Shown in pieces: positions 35,595-46,333 of a stretch of DNA of 64,000 nucleotides. Origin of the DNA: Micromonospora sp. WMMD1128. Its GTDB lineage: Bacteria > Actinomycetota > Actinomycetes > Mycobacteriales > Micromonosporaceae. Each line of letters opens with the position of its first letter. Position 1 is the first letter of the stretch. The notes under the pieces were generated by a model. That model was not told the DNA's origin. It worked only from the letters and a program-made list of their open reading frames with translations, and made no database searches. Both the position numbers and the translations under genes were made by a program. The stretch covers positions 1,873,501 to 1,937,500 of the forward strand of contig NZ_CP114902.1 of NCBI RefSeq assembly GCF_027497235.1, written 5' to 3'.

Positions 35595-37372
35595 ATGGTG
35601 ATGCTCGCTCCGCCCGGGCCGGACGCCGAGCCGGAGATCTCCGCGCCGGCCCGGGCGGCCCGCCGCCGGATCACCCCGTTCACCACGATCGCGGTCACGG
35701 TGGCGACGGTGCTCGCGGTCCTCGCCACCTACCCGATCCTGCGGGTCGCGGTCGGGCTGGTCTACGTCGACGGTCGGCTCACCGTGGAGCCGATCCGGGA
35801 CGTCCTGGCCGTCCCCGATCTGGTGACGCTGATCGTCAACACCCTGGTCGCGGTCGTGGTGAGCGGCGTGGTCGCGCTGGTCGTCGGGTCGATCCTGGCC
35901 TGGCTCAACGAGCGGACCGACGCCCGGGTGGCCGGGCTGACCGACTCGATGCCGATGATCCCGTTTCTGCTGCCGCCGATCGCCGGCGCGGTCGGCTGGG
36001 TGCTGCTGCTCTCCACCAACGCGGGTCTGCTCAACGCGTTCATCCGCTGGGTGCTCGGCGGGGTCGGCATCGAGCTGACCGAGGGCCCGTTCGACATCTT
36101 CTCCTGGCCCGGCCTGATCTTCGTCTACACGCTCTACCAGGTCCCGTACGTGTTCATGCTGGTCACCACCGGGCTGCGCAACGCCGACGCGAGTCTGGAC
36201 GAGCAGTCCCGGATCAGCGGGGCCGGTCGACTGAAGACGCTGTGGAGGGTCACCCTTCCCGCGATCCGGCCCAGCATCGGCGGGGCGATCCTGCTGATGT
36301 GCTGGCAGGGCTTCTCGCTCTACTCGGTGCCGGTGATCATCGGCTCGGGCGCGGGCATCGACGTGATCTCGGTACGGATCGTGGACCTGCTGTCGTTCAC
36401 GTACCCGCCGGAGACCGCGACCGCCGTCGGGCTGAGCTTCATCGTGCTGCTGTTCGTCGGCGTGATGTGGTACCTCCAGTCGCGGATGCTGCGCAGCGGC
36501 CGGCACGCCACCGTCGGCGGCAAGGGGCAGCGTTTCACCCGGCAGGAGCTGGGCGGCTGGAAGTGGCCGGCCCGACTGCTCATCCTCGGCTACGGTGCGC
36601 TCGCCGTGGTGCTGCCGGCGATCGGACTGCTGCTGGTCTCGCTGAACGGCTTCTGGACCCCGAAGATCAACTGGACCGGGCTGAGTCTCGACTCGGTCCG
36701 CGAGTCGGTCTTCGAGGACGGCCAGACGCTGACCGCCGTGCAGAACAGCCTCTGGCTCGGCATCGCCGGAGCGACCATCGGCATGGTCGCCGCCGCGCTG
36801 GTCGCCCTGCTCGTGGTCCGGTCGAAGCGGCGGGCGGTACGGGCGCTGGACGGCGCGATCAAACTGCCTTCGGTCTTCTCGCACCTGGTGATCGCGGTCG
36901 GGATGATCCTCGCGTTCGGCGGCCCGCCGTTCTACCTCGGCGGCACCACGATGATCCTGCTGCTCGCGTACATCAGCATCTATCTGCCGCAGGGCTCGGT
37001 CGCCGCCGACTCGGCGGCCAGCCAGGTCGGCGGTGACCTGGCGGAAGCCTCCCAGATCAGCGGTGCCGGCGGCGGAAAGACCTTCCGCCGGGTGTACCTG
37101 CCGCTGATGGTGCCGGGCCTGGTCGCCGGCTGGGCCTTCCTGTTCGCCCGGATGGTCGGCGACCTCACCGCCACGGCGGTGCTCGCCGGCACCACGAACA
37201 TGGTGGTCGGTTTCCGCATCCTGCAGATCTTCGAGAACGGCTCCTACGCGGAACTCGCCTCGCTGTCCGTCGTCCTGACCGCCGTCACCGCGCTGGTCGT
37301 CGGTCTCTGCCTCGCCTACTCCCGCTGGCAGGGCCGTTGGCAGGGCACCGGCGGGCGGACCAAGGGCAACCG

Positions 37373-37376
<4 letters not shown>
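35595..37376 (+). CDS. ABC transporter permease, fused double MetI domain
   Basis: 593 residues with about 12 transmembrane segments, equal to two fused permease units as in FbpB-type transporters. Each half has an EAA coupling loop: DEQSRISGAGRLKTLWRVTL near residue 200 and LAEASQISGAGGGKTFRRVY near residue 485. The two halves would contact the two ATPase subunits. Starts 13 bases after the binding protein gene and overlaps the ATPase gene by 4 bases. The soluble N-terminus is short and alanine-rich. Confidence 0.93.
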
Positions 37377-38581
<1,205 letters not shown>

Positions 38582-38607
38582 ACCCCGCCCACGAACCAGG
38601 GAGAACC

Positions 38608-40098
38608 ATGAGCGACTACGACTACGACGTCCTCGTCGTCGGGGCCGGCAACGCCGCCTTCTCGGCCGCGCACGCCGCCCGGGAGCAGGTTTCCCGGGTC
38701 GGCATGCTGGAGAAGGCGACCACGGCGGAACTCGGCGGAAACTCCTACTTCACGCTCGGATCCTTCCGGGCCACCTACCACGGCCTCGACGACCTGCGCC
38801 CGATCCTCAGCGAGCTCGACGAGCGCGAGGCCGACCGGTACGACCTGGACCCGTACCCGGTGGAGAGCTTCGCCGCCGACATGCTCCGGCTCACCCGGGG
38901 CCGGACCGATCCGACCCTGATGCGGATCCTCGTCGAGGACTCCTTCCCCACCCTCCGGTGGCTGCACGGGCACGGGGTCAAGTTCAAGCTCCAGTCCGAC
39001 AATCAGGTCTTCGAGGTCAACGGCCGGAAGAAGTTCTGGGGCGGCGGCACCATCGCCACCGTCGGCGGCGGCATCGGGCTCATCGAGCAGCACCTCGCCG
39101 CCGCCAAGGCCACCGGCATCGACGTGCGCGCCGAACACCAGATGACCGGCTTCCTGGTCGGCCCGACCGGGGCCGTGGAGGGCGTGGTGTGCCGCACCCC
39201 ACAGGGCGAACGGCAGATCCGCGCCCGCGCGGTGGTGCTCGCCTCCGGCGGCTTCGAGGCCGACGCCCGGCTGCGGGCGGTGCACCTCGGCCCCGGCTGG
39301 GACACCGCCAAGGTGCGCGGCAGCCGGCACAACACCGGCGAGGGCCTGATGAGCGCGCTCGGCATCGGTGCGCAGGCGTACGGCAACTGGTCCGGCGCGC
39401 ACGCGGTGGCCTGGGACATCAACGCCGGTCCGTACGGCAACCGGGTGCTCACCAACAAGCTGCAACGGCACTCGTACCCGTTCGGGATCACCGTCAACGT
39501 GGAGGGCGACCGGTTCGTCGACGAGGGGGCGGACTTCCGCAACTACACGTACGCCAAGATCGGGTCGGCGATCCTGCGGCAGACCGGCGGCCTCGCGTAC
39601 CAGATCTTCGACCAGCGCGGCGTCGGCCTGCTTCGCACGGACTACGGCCACGACGGGGCCAGCCAGGTCGTCGCCGACTCGATCCGCGAGCTGGCCGAGA
39701 AGCTCGACCTGAACCCGGACCGGCTGGAGCGGACGATCAGCGGGTACAACGCGTCGGTCGGCGACCGACCGTTCGACCCGACCGTGCTGGACGGGCTGGC
39801 CACCAGCGGCCTCCAACCACCCAAGAGCAACTGGGCCCAACCGATCGACCGGCCCCCGTACGTCGCGTTCCCGGTCGGCTGCGCGATCACCTTCACCTAC
39901 GGTGGAGTCCGCGTCGACGAGGACGCCCGGGTGCTCAACCAGGCCGACCAGCCGATCCCCGGCCTGCACGCGGCCGGCGAGGTGGTCGGCGGCCTCTTCT
40001 ACGACAACTACCCCGGCGGCAGCGGGCTGATGTCCGGCGCGGTCTTCGGCCGCCGGGCCGGCCGGACCGCCGCCCGGCACAGCCGGGACCGGGGATGA
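38608..40098 (+). CDS. FAD-dependent dehydrogenase, tricarballylate dehydrogenase (TcuA)-like
   Basis: 496 residues of the succinate dehydrogenase/fumarate reductase flavoprotein family. FAD motif DVLVVGAGNAAFSAAHAARE at the N-terminus, GGNSYFTLGSFRATYHG, ARAVVLASGGFEAD in the middle and LHAAGEVVGGLFYDNYPGGS near the end for the second FAD contact. Closest named activity from the motif order is TcuA, which oxidises tricarballylate to cis-aconitate. Here it may desaturate the imported polycarboxylate, making a substrate for later hydration and aldol cleavage. ATG 38608 follows CAGGGAGAACC. A TcuB-type electron partner is not seen. Confidence 0.85.
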   Translation: MSDYDYDVLVVGAGNAAFSAAHAAREQVSRVGMLEKATTAELGGNSYFTLGSFRATYHGLDDLRPILSELDEREADRYDLDPYPVESFAADMLRLTRGRTDPTLMRILVEDSFPTLRWLHGHGVKFKLQSDNQVFEVNGRKKFWGGGTIATVGGGIGLIEQHLAAAKATGIDVRAEHQMTGFLVGPTGAVEGVVCRTPQGERQIRARAVVLASGGFEADARLRAVHLGPGWDTAKVRGSRHNTGEGLMSALGIGAQAYGNWSGAHAVAWDINAGPYGNRVLTNKLQRHSYPFGITVNVEGDRFVDEGADFRNYTYAKIGSAILRQTGGLAYQIFDQRGVGLLRTDYGHDGASQVVADSIRELAEKLDLNPDRLERTISGYNASVGDRPFDPTVLDGLATSGLQPPKSNWAQPIDRPPYVAFPVGCAITFTYGGVRVDEDARVLNQADQPIPGLHAAGEVVGGLFYDNYPGGSGLMSGAVFGRRAGRTAARHSRDRG

Positions 40099-41111
40099 CC
40101 GGACCGGCCACCGTCCTGCTCGGCGACACCGGGGTACGGGCGCCCCGGGTCGTCCTGGGCACCGCCACCTTCGGCGCGCAGTGCGACGAGGCGACCTCCC
40201 GGGACATCCTGGACCGGGCGCTGGAGCGGGGCATGTCCTGGCTGGACACCGCGACCAGCTACCCGCTGGGCAGCGGCGCGGACGCCGTCGGCGGCACCGA
40301 GGAGCTGCTCGGCCGGTGGCTGCCCGGCCGGCGCGACCAGGTCTTCCTGGCCACCAAGGTCTACAACCGGACCGGGCCCGCCCCCTGGCAGCTCGGCCTG
40401 TCCCGCAAACACCTGCTGGCCGCCGTCGACGGGTCGCTGGCCCGACTCGGCACCGACCACATCGACCTGCTGCAACTGCACCGGTACGACCGATCGACGC
40501 CGATCGAGGAGACCCTGGCCGCGCTGGACACGCTGGTCCGCGCCGGCAAGGTCCGGTACGTGGGCTGCTGCAACTTCCTGGCGTACCAGCTCGCCCGGGC
40601 GCTCACCCTCGGCGAGCTGGCCGGGCTGCCCCGGCTGCGCACCGCGCAACTGCGGTACAGCCTGGTGCGACGCGGCGCGGAGATCGAGGCGTTCCGGCTG
40701 TGCCGGGAGCAGCGGGTCGCCGTGCTCGCGTTCAACCTGCTCGCCGGCGGCGTTCTGACCGGCCGGTACGACCGCAACCGGCCACCACCGGCGGGCAGCC
40801 GGTTCGCGGTGGGCGCGGCCGGCCGCCGCTACACCGAGCGGTACTGGACCGACGCCACGTTCGCCACCGTCGACGCCCTGTCGACGGTGGCCGCGCGGGC
40901 CGGGAGCACGCTCGCCGTGCTGGCCACCGCCTGGGGGCTGCGCCACCCGGACGTGACCGCGCCGATCGTCGGGGTGAGCCGGGTCGACCAGCTCGACGCG
41001 GTCACCGACGCGCTGGAGTTGGAGCTGCCCGACGACGTGTGGACCGAGGTGGACCGGCTCACCGCCGGACACCGCCACCAGGTCGAAGACATCGAGTTCG
41101 AGTCGAGCTGA
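40095..41111 (+). CDS. Aldo/keto reductase
   Basis: 338 residues. The catalytic tetrad is visible: Asp and Tyr in WLDTATSYPLG, Lys in VFLATKVYN and His in LLQLHRYDR. The C-terminal SLVRRGAEIE, AFNLLAGGVLTGRY and VGVSRVDQLD segments bind NADPH. It reduces or oxidises a carbonyl/alcohol on a small substrate. The ATG overlaps the flavoprotein stop by 4 bases, so both redox enzymes likely act on the same pathway intermediates. Confidence 0.92.
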   Translation: MTGPATVLLGDTGVRAPRVVLGTATFGAQCDEATSRDILDRALERGMSWLDTATSYPLGSGADAVGGTEELLGRWLPGRRDQVFLATKVYNRTGPAPWQLGLSRKHLLAAVDGSLARLGTDHIDLLQLHRYDRSTPIEETLAALDTLVRAGKVRYVGCCNFLAYQLARALTLGELAGLPRLRTAQLRYSLVRRGAEIEAFRLCREQRVAVLAFNLLAGGVLTGRYDRNRPPPAGSRFAVGAAGRRYTERYWTDATFATVDALSTVAARAGSTLAVLATAWGLRHPDVTAPIVGVSRVDQLDAVTDALELELPDDVWTEVDRLTAGHRHQVEDIEFESS

Positions 41112-41128
41112 CGAGGAGATCCATCCTG

Positions 41129-41959
41129 ATGAGCACCACCCCCGAGCGGTCCTTCCCGTTCCTGCGCCTCAACGAGCGGCCGGACAAGCCGCGCACCGTC
41201 GGGCTTACCGAGATCCGCGGTCCCTACTACACCTCGTTCGGTCCGGACCACCTGCGTGACCTGCTGGAGTCCGTCGGCCCGCACGTGGACTCGTTCAAGT
41301 TCCCCGGCGCGTCGATGCCGCTGATGTCTGAGGCGACCCTGAAGAAGTTCATCGACGTCTGCCACGACCACAACGTCGAGGTCTCCACCGGCGGGCTCAT
41401 CGAGTTCGTGCTGACCCGGGGCCCCGACGCGGTGGAACAGTACTTCCAGGCCATCGCCCGGTACGAGTTCGACATCGTGGAGATCTCCGTCGGCATGCTG
41501 GCCATCGCCGCCTCCGACTACCTGCGGCTGATCGAACGCGGACGCAAAGCCGGACTCAAGGTGAAGGCCGAGGTCGGCATCCAGTTCGGGGCCGGCGGCA
41601 CCTCGTCGGTGGAGGAGCTCGCCGCCGAGGGCACCGGCGACCCGAGCTACGCGGTGCAACGCGCCCGCCGCGCGTTCGACGCCGGCGCGAACCTGGTCAT
41701 GCTGGAGTCCGAGGGGATCACCGAGCAGGTCCGCGCCTGGCGCACCGACGTGCCGGCGCTGTTCATCGCCGAGTTCGGCCTGGAGTCGGTGATGTTCGAG
41801 GCCGCCGACCCGCCGGTCTTCGAGTGGTACGTGAAGAACTACGGCCCCGAGGTCAACGTCTTCATCGACCACAGCCAGGTCTACCAGCTCGAATGCCTCC
41901 GCTCCGGGATCTGGGGCACCAAGGGCCTCTGGGGCCGGGTCGTCAGCTACAAGGGGTGA
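41129..41959 (+). CDS. Phosphosulfolactate synthase (ComA)-like protein
   Basis: 276 residues, a TIM-barrel of the ComA family: GLTEIRGPYYTSFGPDHLRDLLE, DSFKFPGASMPLM, VSTGGLIEF, VEISVGMLAI, VKAEVGIQFGAGG and LVMLESEGI follow the strand order of the family. ComA joins sulfite to phosphoenolpyruvate on the route to coenzyme M. Coenzyme M is not expected here, and the neighbours are aldolases and dehydrogenases, so this is more likely a relative adapted to another enol-pyruvate reaction, or to sulfonate chemistry (inference). ATG follows GAGGAG; stop overlaps the MFS start by 3 bases. Confidence 0.8.
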   Translation: MSTTPERSFPFLRLNERPDKPRTVGLTEIRGPYYTSFGPDHLRDLLESVGPHVDSFKFPGASMPLMSEATLKKFIDVCHDHNVEVSTGGLIEFVLTRGPDAVEQYFQAIARYEFDIVEISVGMLAIAASDYLRLIERGRKAGLKVKAEVGIQFGAGGTSSVEELAAEGTGDPSYAVQRARRAFDAGANLVMLESEGITEQVRAWRTDVPALFIAEFGLESVMFEAADPPVFEWYVKNYGPEVNVFIDHSQVYQLECLRSGIWGTKGLWGRVVSYKG

Positions 41960-43143
41960 CCCGCCGGGCCGTCGGGTGGCCGCTGCTCGTCCAGGCCGGC
42001 CTGGTGCTGGGCGGGTACGCGGCCGTCCGCCCGATGACCGGGTACCGGGCCATCGAGTTGCAGGCCGGCAACACCGGCATCGGGCTGCTCGCGGCCAGCT
42101 TCTCGGTACTGCCGTTGCTGCTCGCGTACCCGGTGGGCCGGCAGGCCGACCGGTTCGGCCCGGCCCGGCTGATGGTGGTCGGCGTCGTGCTGTTCACCGG
42201 GGCGGGAGTGCTCGCCATGCTGGCCGGCAGCCTGCCGGTGCTGCTGGTGGCCAGCGCGCTGCTCGGTCTCGGCCAACTCGTCAGCGTCGTCGGCCAGCAG
42301 GCCACCGTCGCGGTGAGCGGCACCGCGAACCTCGACCGTGGTTTCGGCCTGCTCACCGCGGCCGGGGCGGTCGGGCAGGCGGTCGGCCCGCTGCTGGCTG
42401 CCGGGGCGGCGAGCGTCCCGGGCGTCGGCCCGTCACCGGCGGCCGTCGGGCTGGCCGTCGGCACGGCGATCTGCGCCGCCTCGGCGCTTTGCCTGAGACC
42501 ATTGCTGCGGGCCGCGCCCCGGTCCCGCGCCCCGGCCCCCCGGTCGTCCTGGCGGGTGGCGGCCGGCATGGTCGGCGTACCCGGGATGGCCGCGACTCTG
42601 GTCGCCGGCGGCGTGGTGCTGGCGGCGCTCGACCTGCTCTCTGTCTTCCTGCCGGCCTGGGCCGACGAACGCGGCGTCCCGGTCGCGGCGGTGGGCGGGC
42701 TGCTCGCGCTGCGGGCAGTGGTCACCCTGCTCGCCCGGCTGGTCGTCGACCGGGTGGTGGCCCGCGCCGGCCGTCGGCTGACCATGGTGGCCTCGATCGC
42801 CGTCGCCGGGCTCGGCCTGCTGGTGCTGCCGCTGGTCCGGCTCCCCGGCGCCGCCGTGATCATGCTGCTCCTCGGGATCGGGCTGGGCGTGGCGCAACCG
42901 CTGGCAATGTCCTGGGTGGCCGACGCCGCCCGCCCCGGCACCCGGGGCGCCGCGATGGGCCTGCGGCTGACCGCGAACCGTCTCGCCCAGACCGCGCTGC
43001 CGGTCGCGGTGGGCGCCTTCTCCGCCGGCGCGGCCGGCGTGTTCTGGGCGGTCGGCGCGCTGCTCGCCCTCTCGGCGGGCGCCCTGCTCCGGATGCCTCC
43101 GGACCGAACCCGGCCGCCCGCTCCACCGGCGAAGGGACTGTAG
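41956..43143 (+). CDS. MFS transporter, last gene of the catabolic operon
   Basis: 395 residues, about 12 transmembrane helices. VGRQADRFGPARLMVVG between helices 2 and 3 is the MFS signature loop, and a matching loop (VVDRVVARAGRRLTMVA) lies in the second half. GTG 41956 overlaps the ComA-like stop (GTGA). It might export a product or import an alternative substrate of the pathway; resistance-type drug exporters look similar. Confidence 0.88.
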   Translation: MTRRAVGWPLLVQAGLVLGGYAAVRPMTGYRAIELQAGNTGIGLLAASFSVLPLLLAYPVGRQADRFGPARLMVVGVVLFTGAGVLAMLAGSLPVLLVASALLGLGQLVSVVGQQATVAVSGTANLDRGFGLLTAAGAVGQAVGPLLAAGAASVPGVGPSPAAVGLAVGTAICAASALCLRPLLRAAPRSRAPAPRSSWRVAAGMVGVPGMAATLVAGGVVLAALDLLSVFLPAWADERGVPVAAVGGLLALRAVVTLLARLVVDRVVARAGRRLTMVASIAVAGLGLLVLPLVRLPGAAVIMLLLGIGLGVAQPLAMSWVADAARPGTRGAAMGLRLTANRLAQTALPVAVGAFSAGAAGVFWAVGALLALSAGALLRMPPDRTRPPAPPAKGL

Positions 43144-43192
43144 AAAGGCCAGTTCCGCTCAGCGCTCATGACAGCTCGCCCGGTTACCGCGG

Positions 43193-43244
43193 GCGGACGA
43201 TCGGGTCGTAGACCCGGGCCGCGCCGTCGACCAGGTCGAGCGGG
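43193..43244 (+). repeat. 52-bp duplication of the SDR gene end (copy 1)
   Basis: 51 of 52 bases match 44222-44273, the first 45 without mismatch. The copy repeats the codons for PLDLVDGAARVYDPIVR of the SDR gene but is detached from it. Confidence 0.85.
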
Positions 43245-43272
43245 CCACGAGCCGATCGGCGCGACGGCTGGC

Positions 43273-44070
43273 CTACAGGTGCAGCGGCACGATGAGGATC
43301 GTTGCGCAGTCGGGTGGGCCCGGGGGCACCCATACCCGCAGTCGGACCGATGTGTCCTTCTCGCGTGTGTGAAGGTACACAATCCACGAGCCCTTGGTGG
43401 CGCGCTCCGTGGAGAGCGTCCGCGATGGGTGGTAGCCAGCCGCGATGACGGCAGCTCTCGCCGCCTCGACAGCCTCCTCGACAGTGAGCGGTGCGTCAGC
43501 CGACGGAGCGCGGCGGCGCCATCGCTCTGTTACCAGCCGAAACATCCGCCTCGCGGTGGCCACGACACCCGCGTCGATCCGGTTGCCGACCACCCCGCCG
43601 GCCGCGGCGGCACCGAGGAACTTCGCGACCTCCACGACGATGTCGTGGCTGGGCGCGGAAAGCGGTGGGTTCGCAGCGAGGTCGGAGAGACGGTGACGGT
43701 CAAATGCGATGCACGCCTCGGCGGGTCCGCAGTCCACTGGTTCGCGCAGCAGCGCGCCATAGGCGAGGAGCATCCGCCGCAGGAAACCTCGAGAGACGAC
43801 CTCGTCGCATCCGGCGAGATGCGCCGCGAGGGCAACTGCCCCCTCGTCGAACTGATCCGCATCCTCGGATTGGAGCTTGCGAGGCTCATCCTGGAGCTGC
43901 TCGCTGTGCGGACAGCTGAAGCCAAGGCAATAGTCACTCGCGATCCGGGCCCCTGGCCCCCACTGCCAGGACATGTCGTAGCCCGACACCTCGTGGCGAA
44001 TCTTTCCGGCCAATGCTGCCTTCAGCCGAGGCTGACCGGTGACATGTCGATCCTCGTCGTAGGCAACCAT
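43273..44070 (-). CDS. Hypothetical protein between two copies of a duplicated segment
   Basis: 265 residues, soluble, no signal peptide. The N-terminal ~100 residues are helical with paired acidic/basic runs (SEDADQFDEGAVALAAHLAG). A glycine/alanine-rich segment near 145 (VAKFLGAAAAGGVVGNRIDA) could be membrane-associated or a hinge. The end is beta-rich (GSWIVYLHTREKDTSVRLRV). I recognise no family. The gene and 970 bases around it are flanked by a 52-bp direct repeat taken from the adjacent SDR gene, suggesting recent insertion as a unit. GC content is slightly below that of neighbours. Confidence 0.7.
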   Translation of the reverse strand: MVAYDEDRHVTGQPRLKAALAGKIRHEVSGYDMSWQWGPGARIASDYCLGFSCPHSEQLQDEPRKLQSEDADQFDEGAVALAAHLAGCDEVVSRGFLRRMLLAYGALLREPVDCGPAEACIAFDRHRLSDLAANPPLSAPSHDIVVEVAKFLGAAAAGGVVGNRIDAGVVATARRMFRLVTERWRRRAPSADAPLTVEEAVEAARAAVIAAGYHPSRTLSTERATKGSWIVYLHTREKDTSVRLRVWVPPGPPDCATILIVPLHL

Positions 44071-44158
44071 TCCCCACCGAAATCTCCAATGCCGTGAGGT
44101 GATGGTAACCGCAGTCCGCCACGGGACAGATGAACACGGCGAGTATCCGAGGGGCTGA

Positions 44159-45616
44159 TCACCAGGCGCAGGGCGCGTAGTCCTTCAGGAAGCAGCCGTA
44201 CAGGTCTTCGCCCTGCTCGCCGCGGACGATCGGGTCGTAGACCCGGGCCGCGCCGTCGACCAGGTCCAGCGGGGCGTGGAAGCCGGCGTCCGCCAGTCGC
44301 ATCTTCGTCGGGTGGGGCCGCTCGTCGGTGATCCAGCCGGTGTCGACGCTGGTCATGAGGATGCCGTCGGCCAGCATCTCCTGGGCGCTGGTTCGGGTGA
44401 GCATGTTCAGGGCGGCCTTGGCCATGTTGGTGTGCGGGTGTCCCGGCCCCTTGTAGCCGCGGGCGAACTGGCCCTCCATCGCCGACACGTTCACCACGTA
44501 CTTCCGGCGGGCGGTCGCTGCGGCCATCGCCGGTCGCAGTCGACTGACCAGTACGAACGGCGCGGTCACGTTGCACAGTTGCACTTCGAGCAGCTCGACC
44601 GGGTCCACCTCGTGCACCCGCTGCACCCAGCTGTTTGTCGGGTCGAGGTCCGGCACCAGACCGCCGGCGTCGATGGCGGTGGCTGCCGCGATCCGTTCCG
44701 GCGAGGCGGAGCCGCCGGTCAGCGCCAACGCGGTGAGCGCCTGCGGGGTGACCGTGGCCGGCTGCGGCGGGGCGATCATTCCCGCTGGGTCGCCCTGGCC
44801 GGTGGGTTTGGCGAACGTGATCAGCTCCGGCAAGGGGCCGTCCGGCAGGGCCGCCGTCTCCGCGGCGACGAGTTGGGCGTACGCCCCGGGCGTGCGGCGG
44901 ACGGTCTGCGCCGCATTGTTGATCAGGATGTCGAGTGGTCCCTGGGCGCTGACCGAGTCGGCGAGGGCGATGACCTGGGCGGGGTCGCGCAGGTCGATCC
45001 CGACGATCCGCAGGCGGTGCAGCCAGTCCCCGCTGTCCGGCATCGCGGCGAATCGGCGGACCGCGTCGTGCGGGAACCGCGTGGTCACCGTGGTGTGCGC
45101 GCCGTCGCGCAGCAGCCGCAGCGCGATGTACATGCCGATCTTGGCTCGGCCGCCGGTGAGCAACGCGCGCCGGCCGGTCAGGTCGGTGCGGGCGTCGCGG
45201 CGCTCCCGGTTGAGCGCGGCGCAGGGTGGGCAGAGCTGGTGGTAGAAGGCGTCCACCTGGTGGTAGCGCTGCTTGCAGACGTAGCAGCCGCGCGGATGGT
45301 GCAGGAAGCCGGCCGTGGCGCCGGCGGTGGGGGAGGCGAGCGGGATGCCCTGGGTCTCGTCGTCGATCCGGCCCGGGGCGCCGGTGGCGGTGGCCGCCGT
45401 CACCGCGCGGTCGGCAGCCGCGATGGCATCGCGCCGTGCCTCGCGTCGCCGCTGCTTGATCACCTTGTAGAGCTTCGCGGTGGCCCGTTGCACCCGCACC
45501 ACGTCGGGATGATCGGGAGGCAGGTTCTCCAACGCCTCGAAGACGCTGAGGCAGGTCTCCAGCCGTCCGCGGTCAATGCCGTCTCGACCTGTTTCGTTAA
45601 GGTTGTCCGCCGTCAT
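44159..45616 (-). CDS. Atypical SDR with N-terminal zinc-finger region
   Basis: 485 residues, far longer than usual short-chain dehydrogenases. Residues 1-95 are helical, about 105-130 hold CYVC … CPPC, a probable zinc finger. The Rossmann part follows: RRALLTGGRAKIGMYIALRL, NNAAQTVRR, then NVSAMEGQFARGYKG and HPHTNMAKAALNM. At the place of the catalytic Tyr of YxxxK there is Thr (TNMAK), so classical catalysis is unlikely or uses another residue. ATG 45616 is the first good start. A 52-bp copy of its 3' part lies at 43193. Cofactor and substrate unknown; it may act as a nucleotide-binding regulatory protein. Confidence 0.8.
   Translation of the reverse strand: MTADNLNETGRDGIDRGRLETCLSVFEALENLPPDHPDVVRVQRATAKLYKVIKQRRREARRDAIAAADRAVTAATATGAPGRIDDETQGIPLASPTAGATAGFLHHPRGCYVCKQRYHQVDAFYHQLCPPCAALNRERRDARTDLTGRRALLTGGRAKIGMYIALRLLRDGAHTTVTTRFPHDAVRRFAAMPDSGDWLHRLRIVGIDLRDPAQVIALADSVSAQGPLDILINNAAQTVRRTPGAYAQLVAAETAALPDGPLPELITFAKPTGQGDPAGMIAPPQPATVTPQALTALALTGGSASPERIAAATAIDAGGLVPDLDPTNSWVQRVHEVDPVELLEVQLCNVTAPFVLVSRLRPAMAAATARRKYVVNVSAMEGQFARGYKGPGHPHTNMAKAALNMLTRTSAQEMLADGILMTSVDTGWITDERPHPTKMRLADAGFHAPLDLVDGAARVYDPIVRGEQGEDLYGCFLKDYAPCAW
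44222..44273 (+). repeat. 52-bp duplication, source copy inside SDR gene (copy 2)
   Basis: In-frame end of the SDR gene; see 43193-43244, 1,029 bases away in direct orientation. Confidence 0.85.
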
Positions 45617-45810
45617 ACGTCGCTGTCTCGTCCCGTTCCCTGCGCCGGATCCACCCGGCCCACCCCACGTCCGACCCGGAACTGTACGCACCGCACCGCC
45701 TCGGACGCACCGGGGTGATTGATCGACCGAACGGCTAATCCAGGTACGTCTATGTGGTGGCTAGGCTGGCGTTGCATTGAGTCATCACTTGGCTACGTTG
45801 GGAGAGTTCC

Positions 45811-46155
45811 ATGCGTACCACCGTCAAGGTCCTTGCCGCGTCCGCCCTTGCCGCTCTGGGCCTCGCCACCGCCGGTGCCACCCCGGCCCTCGCCGCCGCC
45901 CCGGCGCCCTTCTGCGAGTCCGGCGCCTCCCAGTTCTACTGCGACGGCAGCAGCACCGGCACGACGACCTGGAACGTCGCCTGGTACTCCGGCAGCGTCG
46001 GCACCTTCACGACCGCCGGGTCGACCCTCTTCGCCGCCTGCCCGGCCAGCAACCTCGGTCACCCCGTGCGGGCCAGCTACAGCTACTTCGACGGCAGCAC
46101 GACCCAGTACAGCGGCACCACCCAGTTCATCTGCCGCAGCGGCCCCTGGCAGTAG
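45811..46155 (+). CDS. Small secreted protein with four cysteines
   Basis: 114 residues. Clear Sec signal peptide (MRTTVKVLAASALAALGLAT … ALAA), leaving a mature ~80-residue beta-rich protein with four cysteines (FCESG, YCDGS, ACPAS, ICRSG) likely paired in two disulfides, and many Ser/Thr/Gly/Tyr. No family recognised. GGGAGAG precedes the ATG. Followed by another small secreted protein 178 bases later, but they are not similar to each other outside the signal peptides. Confidence 0.8.
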   Translation: MRTTVKVLAASALAALGLATAGATPALAAAPAPFCESGASQFYCDGSSTGTTTWNVAWYSGSVGTFTTAGSTLFAACPASNLGHPVRASYSYFDGSTTQYSGTTQFICRSGPWQ

Positions 46156-46333
46156 GGCCGTCCCGCCGGCGTACGGGTCACCCGCGCGCGCTCTTTCCAT
46201 CGACCTGGGGTGGTGCCGGAGCAGCAATGGGATGGCCGGCCGGCGCCGCCTGCGATCGCTCGACCCCCACCATGTTCCGGGACCGCCGGGGACCCTTCGG
46301 CAACCGACCACCACCTATCCGAGGAGCTAGCTC

